The position numbers were made by a program, and so were the translations under genes. Of a DNA stretch of 64,000 nucleotides, positions 10,545 through 20,214 are shown one piece after another. The stretch's first letter is position 1. Each line of letters opens with the position of its first letter. The stretch comes from Bradyrhizobium sp. CCBAU 51765 (GTDB lineage: Bacteria > Pseudomonadota > Alphaproteobacteria > Rhizobiales > Xanthobacteraceae): the NCBI RefSeq assembly GCF_015291725.1, contig NZ_CP030038.1:6995001-7059000 (forward strand), in the 5' to 3' direction. The notes below the pieces were generated by a model. The model did not search any database, was not told the origin of the DNA, and was given only the letters and a program-made list of their open reading frames with translations.

Positions 10545-11287
10545 ACCACAGTCAAAGGTGGGTGTTCGCGACAGACGTGGCCTTGGCTCATCGCCAAGCG
10601 TCTCCTAACCGAGCCCCGCTCAGTAGTCGCCCAGCACGACAGGCGCCACGCGGTCCTTCGCCTCGGCATCGACCCAGAGCCACCGTGAGCGACGCCGGGC
10701 CGCCAGCGCTGATGTGATCTCGCGCTTTGCGCGCACGCTGATCTTCCCTGCCATAGATGCCACCGAGCTGTTTCGGCAGCTCCGCCCCAGACACGATCAG
10801 GGGAGTTGGCCGGTAAATTTTTAGCGAGGCAATACGCGGGGCAGCTCAGGATGGCGTTTGACAGAGGGGCGGCATCCAGTTTTACGCCCAATGCGGGCGG
10901 CAACGATTCGGCCCGTTGCAAGCCGTTTGGGCGGCAATTAAACTCCTTATGAAAGTTACGAGGCTGCCGGCCGCGCACGGCGCCAGGTTGCATTCGAACA
11001 ATCCGATCGGGTCTCCAAGCGAGATCAAGCGCCGACCCGAAGAGGTCGGCGTCTTCCCAAGAGGATATACAGTGCCATCCCTTGGGCAAAACAACCACTG
11101 GGTTATTCCGCCTGCCACATAACATTGGAAACCATCGCCCCCTTGCGCAACGATCCCGCTGTCAGCTTCCCGGCTAAAGGCACCTGACCATGTGGTCTAA
11201 GCCGGCGAACGCGGTCACCACTTAGGCTGATACTTCCAATTGTACGTTGATCAACCCGTGTCAAAAATCAATTAGGCCATGAGCAAC
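10545..11287. other. Intergenic DNA between permease and binding-protein genes
   Basis: No reliable gene is seen. A long minus-strand frame here looks like a shadow of high GC. The stretch contains one copy of a 75-base repeat (10866-10940) whose partner lies just after the binding-protein gene. The IS630 at 11288 begins at its end. Confidence 0.4.
10866..10940 (+). repeat. 75-base dispersed repeat, copy A
   Basis: The sequence starting GGGCGGCATCCAG and containing CGCCCAATGCG, CGGCCCGTT, CAAGCCGT and GGGCGGCA recurs at 14390-14464 in the same orientation, with roughly 80 percent identity by eye. The two copies flank the binding-protein gene and the IS630. Confidence 0.7.
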
Positions 11288-12471
11288 TAGTCACGTGAAT
11301 CTAAAGTTCGCCACATAAAGTCTGCTGGGCTTTGTGACAGAAGCGTTTGACGGAAGCTCAAAATCTGGTCTGCGGACTTGGTCCATTTGAAGGGCTTGGG
11401 ATTTTTGTTGTGCAGGTCGATGAAGGTACGGATGTCGGCCTCGAGCTGCCTAACGGAGGTGTGAACTCCTCGCTGGATCTGCTTTCTGGTGAGCTCAGCG
11501 AACCAGCGCTCGACCTGATTGATCCATGACGCGGAAGTCGGCGTGAAGTGGATATGATAATGCGGCCGGCGGGCGAGCCACGCTTTGATCTTGAGTGTCT
11601 TGTGGGTGGCGTAATTGTCCATGACGATATGGACATCGAGCCCTTCAGGGACTTGAGCGTCGATCTCTTTGAGGAACTTCAAGAACTCGACCGCCCGGTG
11701 CCGCTTGTAGCATTTGCCGATGACAAACCCCGAGGCGACATCAAGTGCAGCAAACAGCGTGGTCGTGCCAGCCGCACATAGCTGTGCGACGTTCCGGTAC
11801 GCCAGGCATCATCGGCAAGACCGGCTGCTCGCGATCGAGTGCCTGAATCTGACTTTTCTCATCGATGCTGAGGACAACGGCTCGGTTCGGCGGGGACAGA
11901 TAAAGGCCGACGATGTCGCGTACCTTGTCGACGAACAGCGGATCGCTCGATAACTTGAATGTCTGGCTACGGTGCGGCTGCAAGCCGAACGCCGCCCACA
12001 TTCGGCGGATCGTGGTGTGGGAAAAGCCGGTTTCCGCAGCCATCGAGCGGATCGACCAGTGCGTCGCATCGGCTGGCGTCGTCCGCAACGTCCGCTCGAT
12101 CACCGCGGCAACCTGATCGTCGTTGATGGTTCGAGGGCGACCAGGGCGGCCTCGTCAAGCAGGCCGTCACAGCGATCCTTCAAAAATCGGCGACGCCACT
12201 TCCCAACGGTGTGTTCGTGGAGGCCGAGTTCGGCAGCCACAGACTTGCTTGGCAAGCCATCCGCACATCGCAGGATCGCGCGGCATCGCTCAGATAGCGA
12301 CCGGGCAACACGATGACGACGAACTTGCCTCTCCAGGTACGTCCGCTCCTGCTGGCTCAGCACTAACGGCGCAATCGGCCGGCCTCTCATACCTGCATTC
12401 GCCACAAGCGCTCTCCTCTACAGAGATTCGAGCTATCAACTAATGCGACGAACTTGCGTTCCAGATGACTA
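11288..12471 (-). mobile_element. IS630-family element with TA target duplication
   Basis: TA dinucleotides at 11288-11289 and 12470-12471 bound inverted ends that share CTAGTCA and then AAGTTCG. The transposase is on the minus strand in three frames: the N-terminal helix-turn-helix part (LGLHEHTVGKWRRRFL) near 12210, the middle (THWSIRSMAAETGFSHTT, SIDEKSQIQALDREQP) at 12050-11820, and the C-terminal DDE part (VMDNYATHKT, WINQVERWFAEL) at 11640-11510. The frame changes make autonomous movement unlikely. It sits between the permease and binding-protein genes and may separate them transcriptionally. Confidence 0.85.
11290..12405 (-). pseudogene. IS630-family transposase, frameshifted
   Basis: Three consecutive minus-strand frames (12405-12100, 12103-11741, 11682-11290) together make a full-length IS630 transposase of about 360 residues. 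The catalytic triad regions are LSIDEKSQIQALD, HIVMDNYATHK and NQVERWF. One frame change lies near 12120 and another near 11750. Confidence 0.8.
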
Positions 12472-13279
12472 GTTACATGTTCAGCGCCGTGATTTCAACT
12501 GTTTCCCCGCAAATCTGAAAGCCGCTCACACCGGTCGCTTACAATCACGTACGGGAAGTTGGCTGCTGGCATTTCATCGACGCAGGCAATTTCATCGACG
12601 CAAAACGCAATCTCATTCTGGTAGCGAGACCGACACGAAATTAGCAAACCATTGATCGCCATCTCTATCGTTTTCCGTCGGGCAACTGAATCGAGAAGGA
12701 TTCGGTCATGTCATCAGCGAGACCTTCCGTTTTGCCGAGTGCGTGCGGAGCTCGCGGTGGATATGATCCGCATGTGGTGCGAAGACGCCTTTGTGTTGGC
12801 TCAGAGATCAATCTTGAAGTCGGCGGCATTCAGCATGGCTATGCCGCTGGTCTCATGCGCACCCCCTCAACTCACCCTGGCGTGTTTGATCGCGCAAGGA
12901 GAGGAAAGCTTAGATTAAGGCCAAGGATGCTCGACCTCCAGTTTGCTGTCGCATTACGACACCATACTTTGGTGGTGTAGGGCATGTCTGGGTGAGGGGC
13001 GGGAATCGGGTCAGGCCATTTCGCTGCCACGTAGCGCTTCGCCGGCTCGACCGTGCCACATTGAAGAGTAATCCCCGCTGCGTCGGAGGCATTCCGGACA
13101 GTCGTAGCCATGGCCTGCCACTTCGTGCAGGCACTCATCTTGGCGTTGTTCCGCGACACAACGTAAGAATCCGCAGGTATTCGGCGCATCGGCCCTGATT
13201 TTTGCGGCATTCAAACCTTTGCAGGGCGTACATTCGCCTTCAGCAATCAGGCATATAAGGTCTCAAGGAGGGGAAAAGC
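12472..13279. other. No recognisable gene; leader of the binding-protein gene
   Basis: About 800 bases between the IS630 and the binding-protein gene. A minus-strand frame at 13210-12872 contains the protein-like stretch GTVEPAKRYVAAKWPDP but matches no family I know. A strong AAGGAGGGG ribosome site lies just before 13280. Confidence 0.35.
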
Positions 13280-14386
13280 ATGACCATTCGGTTAAACCGC
13301 AGGGCGTTTATGGCGGCGACATCTTCCGCCGTCGTTGCTCCCACGCTCATTTCCTGTGCCGGCCGAGCCTATGCGCAACGAGCTGGAGAACTGCGGATCG
13401 TTTCGCTCGGCGGAGGATTCGGTAAGGCGGTGACCGAAGCTTACCTCAAGCCCTTTCAGGCGGAAACGGGGATCAAGGTGGTACCGATTACCCAGGATCT
13501 CGATGTCGCCCAAGTAGGTCTCATGGTCCAGTCGAAGAACGTGCTCGTTGACGTCGGGCTCTCAAACCAAGCCTCTGCGCTGACGCTGGCTGCGAGTGGA
13601 CACTTGGAGGAGGTGGACTACTCCATTTATAGCAAAGACGAATTGAGCGCTGTTGAAAGTTATTCGAAGCACAAGAACGCCTTCAGTAGTTACATTTACT
13701 CGACGAATATGGTGTACAACACCAAAAAATATCCCACGGGTAAGCCACGTCCCACAACGTGGGCTGAGTATTGGGATGTAGCTAAATTCCCTGGATCTCG
13801 GGCGCTACATACTGGCGAGTTCGGCAGCGAGGGGCCTTGGGAGGAGGCGTTGCTGGCGAATGGCGTTTCAAAGGACGCACTCTATCCGATCGACATCGAC
13901 CGGGCATTCGCCAGTTTGGACCGGATCAAGCCACATGTTCGGAAGTGGTGGACCAACGGCTCAGAAGTGCTGCAGATCATGCGGGACAACGTCGCTGACA
14001 TCGTGCAGTCCTATGATGGTCGCGCGCTTTCGCTGGTCGACGCCGGAGAGCCGTTGGAGATCAACCGAAATCAGGCGAAGCTGACTTGGGATTACTGGTA
14101 TATCCTCAAAGGTAGCCCGAATGCCGGGAATGCGCAGAAGTTCATCGAATTTACGAGTCGTCCTGGCCCACAGGCCGAGTTCGCTCGTCTCTATGCACAG
14201 GCGCCGAGCAACCGCAACGCGTACAAACTGCTCACCGAGACTGTCGCTAAAAAGCTTGCAACATATCCTGACTATCTGGCGGGTAGCTTCCCGTTGAATG
14301 TGAGCTGGTACAATGAGGTCGGCAAAGACGGCCTTTCGAACAGGCAGCGGCTTGCCCAGAGGTGGAACGAATGGATCTTGCGCTAA
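13280..14386 (+). CDS. Periplasmic solute-binding protein, polyamine type, Tat-like signal
   Basis: This is the binding component of the importer encoded at 7657-10544. The ATG at 13280 follows AAGGAGG. Residues 1-33 form a signal peptide with a twin-arginine-like start (RLNRRAFMAAT), a hydrophobic core and an AYA-Q cleavage site. The mature protein has the PotD/PotF/FbpA fold pattern: LRIVSLGGGFGKAVTEAYLKPFQAETGIKV-type start, a PTTWAEYWDVAKFPGSRAL hinge segment and a C-terminal SFPLNVSWYNEVG. Length (368) is typical. It is separated from the permease by 2.7 kb including an IS630, so it now probably needs its own promoter. Confidence 0.9.
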   Translation: MTIRLNRRAFMAATSSAVVAPTLISCAGRAYAQRAGELRIVSLGGGFGKAVTEAYLKPFQAETGIKVVPITQDLDVAQVGLMVQSKNVLVDVGLSNQASALTLAASGHLEEVDYSIYSKDELSAVESYSKHKNAFSSYIYSTNMVYNTKKYPTGKPRPTTWAEYWDVAKFPGSRALHTGEFGSEGPWEEALLANGVSKDALYPIDIDRAFASLDRIKPHVRKWWTNGSEVLQIMRDNVADIVQSYDGRALSLVDAGEPLEINRNQAKLTWDYWYILKGSPNAGNAQKFIEFTSRPGPQAEFARLYAQAPSNRNAYKLLTETVAKKLATYPDYLAGSFPLNVSWYNEVGKDGLSNRQRLAQRWNEWILR

Positions 14387-14389
14387 AGG

Positions 14390-14464
14390 GCCGCATCCAG
14401 TTCTGCGCCCAATGCGTGCGTCCAGCAATACGGCCCGTTACAAGCCGTGCGGGCGGCACTTGCA
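14390..14464 (+). repeat. 75-base dispersed repeat, copy B
   Basis: Starts four bases after the binding-protein stop codon, with GGGCCGCATCCAG, and shares CGCCCAATGCG, CGGCCCGTT, CAAGCCGT and GGGCGGCA with copy A at 10866. It contains no gene. It may be an end of a lost element or a small repeat of RIME type. Confidence 0.7.
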
Positions 14465-14569
14465 TTCAAGTTCAAGTTTAGTCCGAGCGCCCTAGACTTG
14501 TGAGGTTGCAAGGCCGCTGATGAACAGATCTGCCGACGAATATAGGTCGGCCGACGATGAGGTGAATTC

Positions 14570-15709
14570 ATGACGACTCATGTGACAACTTCTGCTGTTG
14601 AGGCTCTTCCGCCGCGAGGCCCCGCGTATCGTTGGAATTCTGATCAGCAGATTGTTGGCTATCGTGAGAGAGCGAGGATCGAGCCGGTGCGCGTCGTCGC
14701 CCGCGGTCCTCAGACCCAGCCTCTGCCGGTTTCGGTGCGGGGAATTTCGCCGCGCTGGATGTGGAACGGCCAGGCGATGGACGTTGACCGCTACATGACA
14801 GAGGCGCGTGTTTCTGGGGTTGTGGTTCTCAAGGATCGGGAGATCCTCCTTGAACGCTATGGCCTGGGTCGAACGGAGAAGCACCGGTGGGACAGTCAGT
14901 CCGTGACGAAGTCGGTGACTGCCATTCTTGTTGGGGCGGCCATCCTGGACGGCTCTATTCGCTGCATGGACGATTTGGTCGTCGGTTACCTTCCCGAGCT
15001 ACGTGGCAGTGCCTATGAGGGCGTGACTGTTCGCCATTTACTCACCATGAGCTCCGGCGTGAAATTCGACGGCGACTACGTCAACGCTGACGGCGATGGC
15101 TCTCGGCTTTGGGCGGAGCCCTTCGTCAACGGCCTCGACCCGATGCTCGCCTACATGCGTCGCCAGCCCAGGGTGGAGGCTCCGGGGGCCAGGTTCGCCT
15201 ACAAGGACGCGGATACCGACTTGGCCGGGCTCCTCGTCTCCAGGGCGGTCGGTACATCCCTGTCCCACTATCTCTCGTGCAAGCTGTGGCAGCCCTACGG
15301 CATGGAGAAAGACGCGTATTGGATGGTCAACCCCGCCGGCAACGAACGCGCCAACTGCGGTCTCATCGTCGCACTTCGCGACTTGGCGCGCATTGGACAG
15401 TTCCTGGTGGAGGGCGGCAAGGCCGCCGGCCAGCACGTCGTCTCGCCAGAATGGCTCAAACACGCAACAAGCGAGCAGATTCCATTGCCTCCCGGGTCGT
15501 CACGTGAGGGGCTTACGGGATATGGATACTTCTGGTGGACCGGTCGGGAATATTACGCGGCTTTGGGCCACTCCGGGCAAGGCATTTTCGTCCATCCACG
15601 TGAGAGGGTCGTCATCGCGGTGAACTCGGTGTGGCCCGAACCGAACACGGACGCACACCGGCAGGCCATGGGCGCTTTCATCCACGCCTTGATCGAGGCG
15701 GCTGCTTGA
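14570..15709 (+). CDS. Serine hydrolase, NylB/class C beta-lactamase fold
   Basis: This is a 379-residue hydrolase of the beta-lactamase/6-aminohexanoate-dimer hydrolase/D-aminopeptidase superfamily. The nucleophile motif SxxK is SVTK at 111-114, the Tyr motif is YKD at 211-213, and GHSGQGIFVHP near 335 is in the third-motif region. The ATG at 14570 follows GAGG. There is no clear signal peptide, so it is probably cytoplasmic. The family cleaves amide or ester bonds, often next to D-residues or in oligomeric amino acids. It lies 180 bases after the binding-protein gene and may act on the imported compound (inference). A hairpin follows the gene. Confidence 0.88.
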   Translation: MTTHVTTSAVEALPPRGPAYRWNSDQQIVGYRERARIEPVRVVARGPQTQPLPVSVRGISPRWMWNGQAMDVDRYMTEARVSGVVVLKDREILLERYGLGRTEKHRWDSQSVTKSVTAILVGAAILDGSIRCMDDLVVGYLPELRGSAYEGVTVRHLLTMSSGVKFDGDYVNADGDGSRLWAEPFVNGLDPMLAYMRRQPRVEAPGARFAYKDADTDLAGLLVSRAVGTSLSHYLSCKLWQPYGMEKDAYWMVNPAGNERANCGLIVALRDLARIGQFLVEGGKAAGQHVVSPEWLKHATSEQIPLPPGSSREGLTGYGYFWWTGREYYAALGHSGQGIFVHPRERVVIAVNSVWPEPNTDAHRQAMGAFIHALIEAAA

Positions 15710-15732
15710 GGCACGCCAGCCGAACAGCGCCG

Positions 15733-15758
15733 AACGCAGGGAGTTTTGGCCCTGCGTT
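15733..15758 (+). terminator. Hairpin after the serine hydrolase gene
   Basis: AACGCAGGG and CCCTGCGTT form a perfect 9-bp stem with an 8-base loop, 24 bases after the stop codon. There is no strong T-run, so the terminator call is moderate. Confidence 0.55.
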
Positions 15759-16224
15759 GTACGCCACGAATTCGAAGCCTCAGTCGGGCGGCGCCTTCAA
15801 GTTTAGCGTCGTCCCAACTATGCTAGGTCCACTGCGGACTTCGGACGCAGTCACTGTGGATACAGTTTCTGGGGATGGCAATGGCCAGGTGGGGCTTTGC
15901 CTGTGCCGGTGCCACCAACAACTTCGACGTTGCGTTGTTGGACGATGACGCTGCCGCCAGCGAAATCAGATGAAAGTCTGATTGATCGGCATGCCGTCGA
16001 ACTGAAGTCGGTGAGATGATGTCGACCAGTGGGGCGGGTTCACGTTGACGGGGCAGGATATTGAGAATGACATCGGCGAATGGACAACGCCGATCCCCCG
16101 GCTTAATGGGCAATATTGCAGACAATGATGTAATTGCGGTCGACGCCCGCGGCACGAAAGGTCCGCTATCTACAAGCCTTCTGCAATCTTACGAATCGGA
16201 CGCGCTATAAGGCCTGGATGTCTC
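15759..16224. other. No recognisable gene
   Basis: About 470 bases between the hairpin and an IS110 remnant. No coding frame with family similarity was found. Confidence 0.35.
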
Positions 16225-16745
16225 GTAGAAAGAAACATCAGTATGTGCGGTCGACGGGGTAGGTCAGGTCCTGTTCGAGGGAAAAGGCCAAGTCCCAGCC
16301 CGGGGCGCTCACGGCACTCATTCGCAAGCGAGCTCCACACGCCGAGCGGTTTGGTTGATGAGATTGGGCGATGGCGAGTTGGCTGTGGCATGAGCTTCGT
16401 AGGGTTGATCTTCCAGTGGTCTGTATCGGCGCTCGGCATGCGCTCGCGACTTTGTCAGTGCGCATGAACAAAAGCGACCAGAACGATGCTCGAGGTCTGG
16501 CGGACTGGCGGTTGGCTGGCATCGAGAAGTCAAGGTCAAGAGCGAGGAAAGCCTGCAGATCTGTGCGATACTCATGGCGAAATCCCGGCCCGTGGCCATT
16601 CGTCGAGATATCGAAGGCCCAGCCCACAGTCTCATCAAAGAGTACGGCTTGCTGCTCCCCCGTGCGATCGGGCTGCAATTCCGCAATCAAGTTCGTGAGC
16701 TATTGAGTGAGTCATCAGCTCGTCAGTGCGATCGCGCCGCTTCTG
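16225..16745 (+). pseudogene. IS110-family transposase remnant
   Basis: Broken frames match an IS110 transposase: WHELRRVDLPVVCIGARHA, SVRMNKSDQNDARGLA, then VAIRRDIEGPAHSLIKEYGL and LLPRAIGLQFRNQVRELL. The N-terminal start and the C-terminal domain are missing, and at least two frame changes interrupt it. It borders the IS3 remnant that received the large nest. Confidence 0.65.
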
Positions 16746-16851
16746 TCGATCCATGAACAGCGGCGCTGTAAGCAAAGCAACCAAGTCCGCCAGTCGACCG
16801 CTGCTGCAGCTTCATCTGCCGGTGCCGGGAAAGGCCTGCACCGGATCGGAG
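16746..16851 (-). pseudogene. IS3-family orfA remnant (part 2), split by the large nest
   Basis: On the minus strand the frame reads QAFPGTGQMKLQQRS from 16851 downward. This continues the frame ending FGSEP at 26349: joined at the duplicated GAG it gives EFGSDPVQAFPGTGQMK, a typical IS150/IS3-type OrfA hinge. The 9.5-kb nest at 16852-26348 is therefore inserted in this older IS3 remnant. Confidence 0.6.
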
Positions 16852-16901
16852 TGAACCGCCCCGGGTTTGCCGGAGGCTCCAACTCCTGAGAGGAGGGAGC
16901 C

Positions 16902-17222
16902 ATGACAAGCAAGACGACGAACAAGTTTTCACCTGAGGTCCGCGATCGAGCGGTTCGGATGGTTCTGGATCACGCCGGCGAGCACCCGTCGCGGTGGGCG
17001 GCAGTGACGGCCAAGATCGGCTGCACCCCGCAGACGCTGCATGACTGGGCCAAGAAGGCCGAGGTCGACAGCGGGCAGCGGGCCGGTTTTCCAACCGGGA
17101 TGGCCGAGAAGCTGAAGGCCCTGGAACGGGAGAACCGTGAGCTTCGGCAAGCCAACGAGATCTTGCGCAAGGCGAGCGCGTATTTTGCGATGGCGGAGCT
17201 CGACCGCCGGTCCAAGCCATGA
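16902..17222 (+). CDS. IS3-family OrfA (outer element)
   Basis: 106 residues with a helix-turn-helix (CTPQTLHDWAKKAE) and a leucine-zipper-like tail (LKALERENRELRQANEIL). This is the DNA-binding half of the IS3 transposase, normally joined to OrfB by programmed frameshifting. The start follows GGAGGGAGCC. The ORF is intact although its partner OrfB is broken. Confidence 0.85.
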   Translation: MTSKTTNKFSPEVRDRAVRMVLDHAGEHPSRWAAVTAKIGCTPQTLHDWAKKAEVDSGQRAGFPTGMAEKLKALERENRELRQANEILRKASAYFAMAELDRRSKP

Positions 17223-17474
17223 TCGGCGTCATTGACGAGCATCGCGGGGCGCATGGGGTCGAGCCCGCCAGTTCAAGGCGCCGAGGCCTAACGTCCTTTG
17301 GCTCTCCGACTTCACCTATGGTGCGCCTCGCCCCACATTTGGGGAAGTGAACCTCCTCTGAATTGATGGACGCCCGTAGTAGGCTCGAAGAGCCAGGAGG
17401 TGTCGGATGGAAGGACGTCAACGTCGCTCGTTTACCGATGACTACAAGCGGCAAGCGGTTGATCTCGTAGCGTC

Positions 17475-18488
17475 TAAAGCATGATGGCATTAGGTTCGAT
17501 ATCCTGAGTTTTTGAGGTAATTGGCGCATTCCTCGGAGCTGAAGGCATCGAGTGCGTAGCCGATTGCGGCGCAGACCGCGTCGACAGTTCGCGCGGCGGC
17601 CTTTCGGAGCAGATGCTTTAGCTTGGCAAAGACCTGTTCGATCGGGTTCAAGTCGGGCGAGTATTTCGGCAGGAAGAACAGTTTGGCGCCGACCGAACGG
17701 ATGAGCTGACGAACTGCTTTGCTCCGGTGGCTGCCGAGGTTATCCAAGACGACGATATCGCCAGGTCGAAGGACGGGCAGAAGAACCTTCTCGATATAGG
17801 TGCGAAAGCTCACGCCATCGATCGGCCCTTCGATGAACCATGGCGCATCGATCCGGTCATGGCGCAGGGCCGCCAGGAAGGTCATGGTCTTCCAACGGGC
17901 GTGGGGAACCTTGGTGTGAAGTCTGTGTCCGCGCGGCGCCCATCCCCGCAAGGGGGCCATATCGGTCCTGGTCCAGGTCTCGTCGATGAAGACCAGCCGC
18001 TCAGCTTCGACGCGACCTTCGCCGCGCCACCTCGGGGCGATCGCGTTCGCCAGCCGCCACGCTTTTTTTTGAAGCTGAGCTTCTCGGCATGCACAAAGTC
18101 CCACACCGAGTGGTAGTCGACCTTCAGGCCGCGTCCGGCGAGCTCGGCAACGAGCCCGCGTATGGTGAAATCGCCGTCGCGACAGCCAGACCGCGTGGTC
18201 TCCCGAAACCGCCTTCGGCTTGTGACCGCCCATCTGGCCCGGCTCGACGCTGCCGGTCTCATCGACCCGCTTCATCCAGCCAATGGCCGTGCTGATCGCG
18301 ACCCCAAACTGCTTGGCTGCCTGATTGCGGGACATCCCGCCCACGATCGCGGACACGACACGCTTACGGAGATCCAGAGAATAAGGCTTGCCCATCCATG
18401 CTGGCCTCCAACCCAGCCAGCATGGTGAATCAGAAACTCACTGATTTGGGAATCCCAAATCGATTCAACCTAACCCCATCCCGCTTTA
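17475..18488 (-). mobile_element. IS630-family element in IS3 orfA, TA duplication
   Basis: TA at 17475-17476 and 18487-18488 flank inverted ends (TAAAGCATGATGGCATTAGGTT against TAAAGCGGGATGGGGTTAGGTT). Excision with one TA restores the IS3 OrfA frame without any change, so the boundaries are exact. It carries one minus-strand transposase gene with compensating frame errors. Confidence 0.92.
17490..18395 (-). pseudogene. IS630-family transposase with compensating frameshifts
   Basis: The open frame of 301 residues looks intact, but its middle (about residues 70-115) is not family-like. The expected stretch DGDFTIRGLVAELAGRGLKV lies in another frame. The expected SVAAGERDRPEVARRR lies in a third frame beyond a run of nine A on the coding strand (18063-18071 on the plus strand). 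The ends are normal: helix-turn-helix MSRNQAAKQFGVAISTA, catalytic VFIDETW, VVLDNLGSH and YSPDLNPIEQVFAKLK. A-run slippage could rescue part of it. I treat it as probably inactive. Confidence 0.75.
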
Positions 18489-18831
18489 GCGGTCGCGCGA
18501 TCGGCTCGGTTGCGAAGGAACTTGGCTTGCGTGATTCCGTGCTAGGGCGGTGGGTGGAGCAGCGAGGGGCCCGGCTGGAGCCGACGGCGTGCTGCCGTCT
18601 GTCGCGCGGCGATCAGGATGGAAGGCAGCGTCAATCAAGGTGGGAGAGTTTCGCTGGGCTCGTGACGTAGGGAGGGCGTAGCCCGACCGGAGTTACGAGC
18701 CCAGCGTCGGCGCGATCCCGAGGAGGACCGCGCCGACTGGTGATCGCGGCCGGCGGGGTTATGCAAGTGGTTCTTCCGCCAAGAGGAATCACTCGCTTGC
18801 CCGGCCGACACATCACAGATCACCAGATGAG

Positions 18832-20214
18832 ATGGGATGGTTGCCGCCCTCCCTCGATGGCATCGATATGTGCCAAAAACGTGTTGTTTGATCACAGCGA
18901 AGAGGACGGCAAATTGATGGATACGGTGATTGGGGTAGATCTGGCGAAGAATGTCTTCCAGCTCCACGGCGCATCAACAACTGGGCATCTCAAGTTTCGA
19001 AAGAAGCTGTCTCGGCCACAGTTCAGGAAGTTCATGGCGGAGCACCCAACGGCAATGGTGGTGATGGAAGCTTGCGGCAGCGCTCACTATTGGGCACGAG
19101 AGATGGTTAAGCTCGGCCATGAAGTTAGACTGATCGCGCCGCAATACGTGAAGCCTTTCGTGAAGCGCCAAAAAACGACGCGGCTGATGCCGAAGCAATA
19201 GTGATCGCTGCACAGCGCCCAGAGATGCGCTTCGTCGAGCCGAAATCGGAAGAGCAGCAGGCCAGAGCAATGTTATTTCGGACTCGGCAGCGGCTTGTTC
19301 GTCAGCGTACTGATTTAGTCAACGCATTACGTGCTGCTGTTTACGAATTTGGTCATACCGTCCCACAAGGCATCGAACAACTTAAACGCATTGCCGCAAT
19401 CCTCAAGGAGCCGAACGTCGATCTGCCGGAACTAGTTCGGGAGGAATGCTGGAGTCTCATTGATCAAATTACCCAGAAGACGGAGCGGATTAATGCCAAG
19501 ACAGAGCAACTCAAGAAGTTGGCGGCGCGGACGGGAGCGGCGCGCCGGCTGCAAACAATGCCAGGGGTCGGTCCGCTGACCGCGCTGGCGATCGAGGCTT
19601 TCGCGCCCGATATGACAACTTTCAAATGTGGTCGAGACTTCGCAGCTTGGCTCGGCTTAGTCCCGCGGCAACATTCCTCCGGAGGAAAGGAAAGGCTTGG
19701 GCGCGTTTCGAGAGAGGGACAAGCGGACATTCGCCAATTACTCATCGTTGGAGCTATGTCGCGATTGAACTGGCTGGGGCGCAAGTCGATCCCCGAAGGC
19801 TCATGGCTTGCGCAGATTCTCGTCAGGAAGCCACGCATGCTGGTGGCGATCGCCCTGGCGAACAAGATGGCTCGGGCGATTTGGGCCATGCTCATCCGGA
19901 AGGAGGACTATCGACATCCGACGCAGGTCGTGACGGCATGATTTCATGCAGCACTGAATAGCCTGGGTTGGTGAGGGGGTGTGAGAAGTCGACGACCCGA
20001 ATGGGCGTAATGATCGAACAGATCTGGATCAGGGAAACCAGCTAGAGCCAAAGAGCCATTGTGCTCGGAGATGAGAATTGGACCTGACCCGCGGATCACC
20101 ATACCGGCCAGCGGCTTCTGCAAGCGCCGCAATGAAAGGCCTGACAGAAGACCGCACTCGATCACACACCAAAGGGACAGAAACTTCTTGCATTACAGGC
20201 GGCAACCACAGAAG
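18832..20214 (+). mobile_element. IS110-family element inside istA
   Basis: About 1.38 kb separates the two halves of istA, and its removal restores the istA frame. It contains one frameshifted transposase gene and about 270 bases of non-coding DNA after it. No target duplication is seen, as usual for IS110. This is the innermost layer of nest 1. Confidence 0.85.
18917..19941 (+). pseudogene. IS110-family (IS1111-type) transposase, one-base frameshift
   Basis: The ATG at 18917 begins MDTVIGVDLAKNVFQLHG. The frame breaks after VKPFVKRQK, where a run of six A (at about 19170) should be seven to read KNDAADAEAIV. It continues open from 19201 to the stop with PGVGPLTALAIEAFAP, PRQHSSGGKERLG and a normal C-terminus. 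One base added to the A-run would restore a 342-residue protein. Slippage or recent inactivation are both possible. Confidence 0.85.

Noticed and set aside
10406..11125. 239-codon minus-strand frame
   Set aside because: Overlaps the end of the permease gene, is rich in Arg, Ser and Cys as expected for a shadow frame, and includes the 75-base repeat.
17490..18395. IS630 transposase as an intact 301-residue protein
   Set aside because: The frame is open, but its middle 45 residues are not family-like and the expected residues lie in two other frames, so it was listed as a pseudogene.
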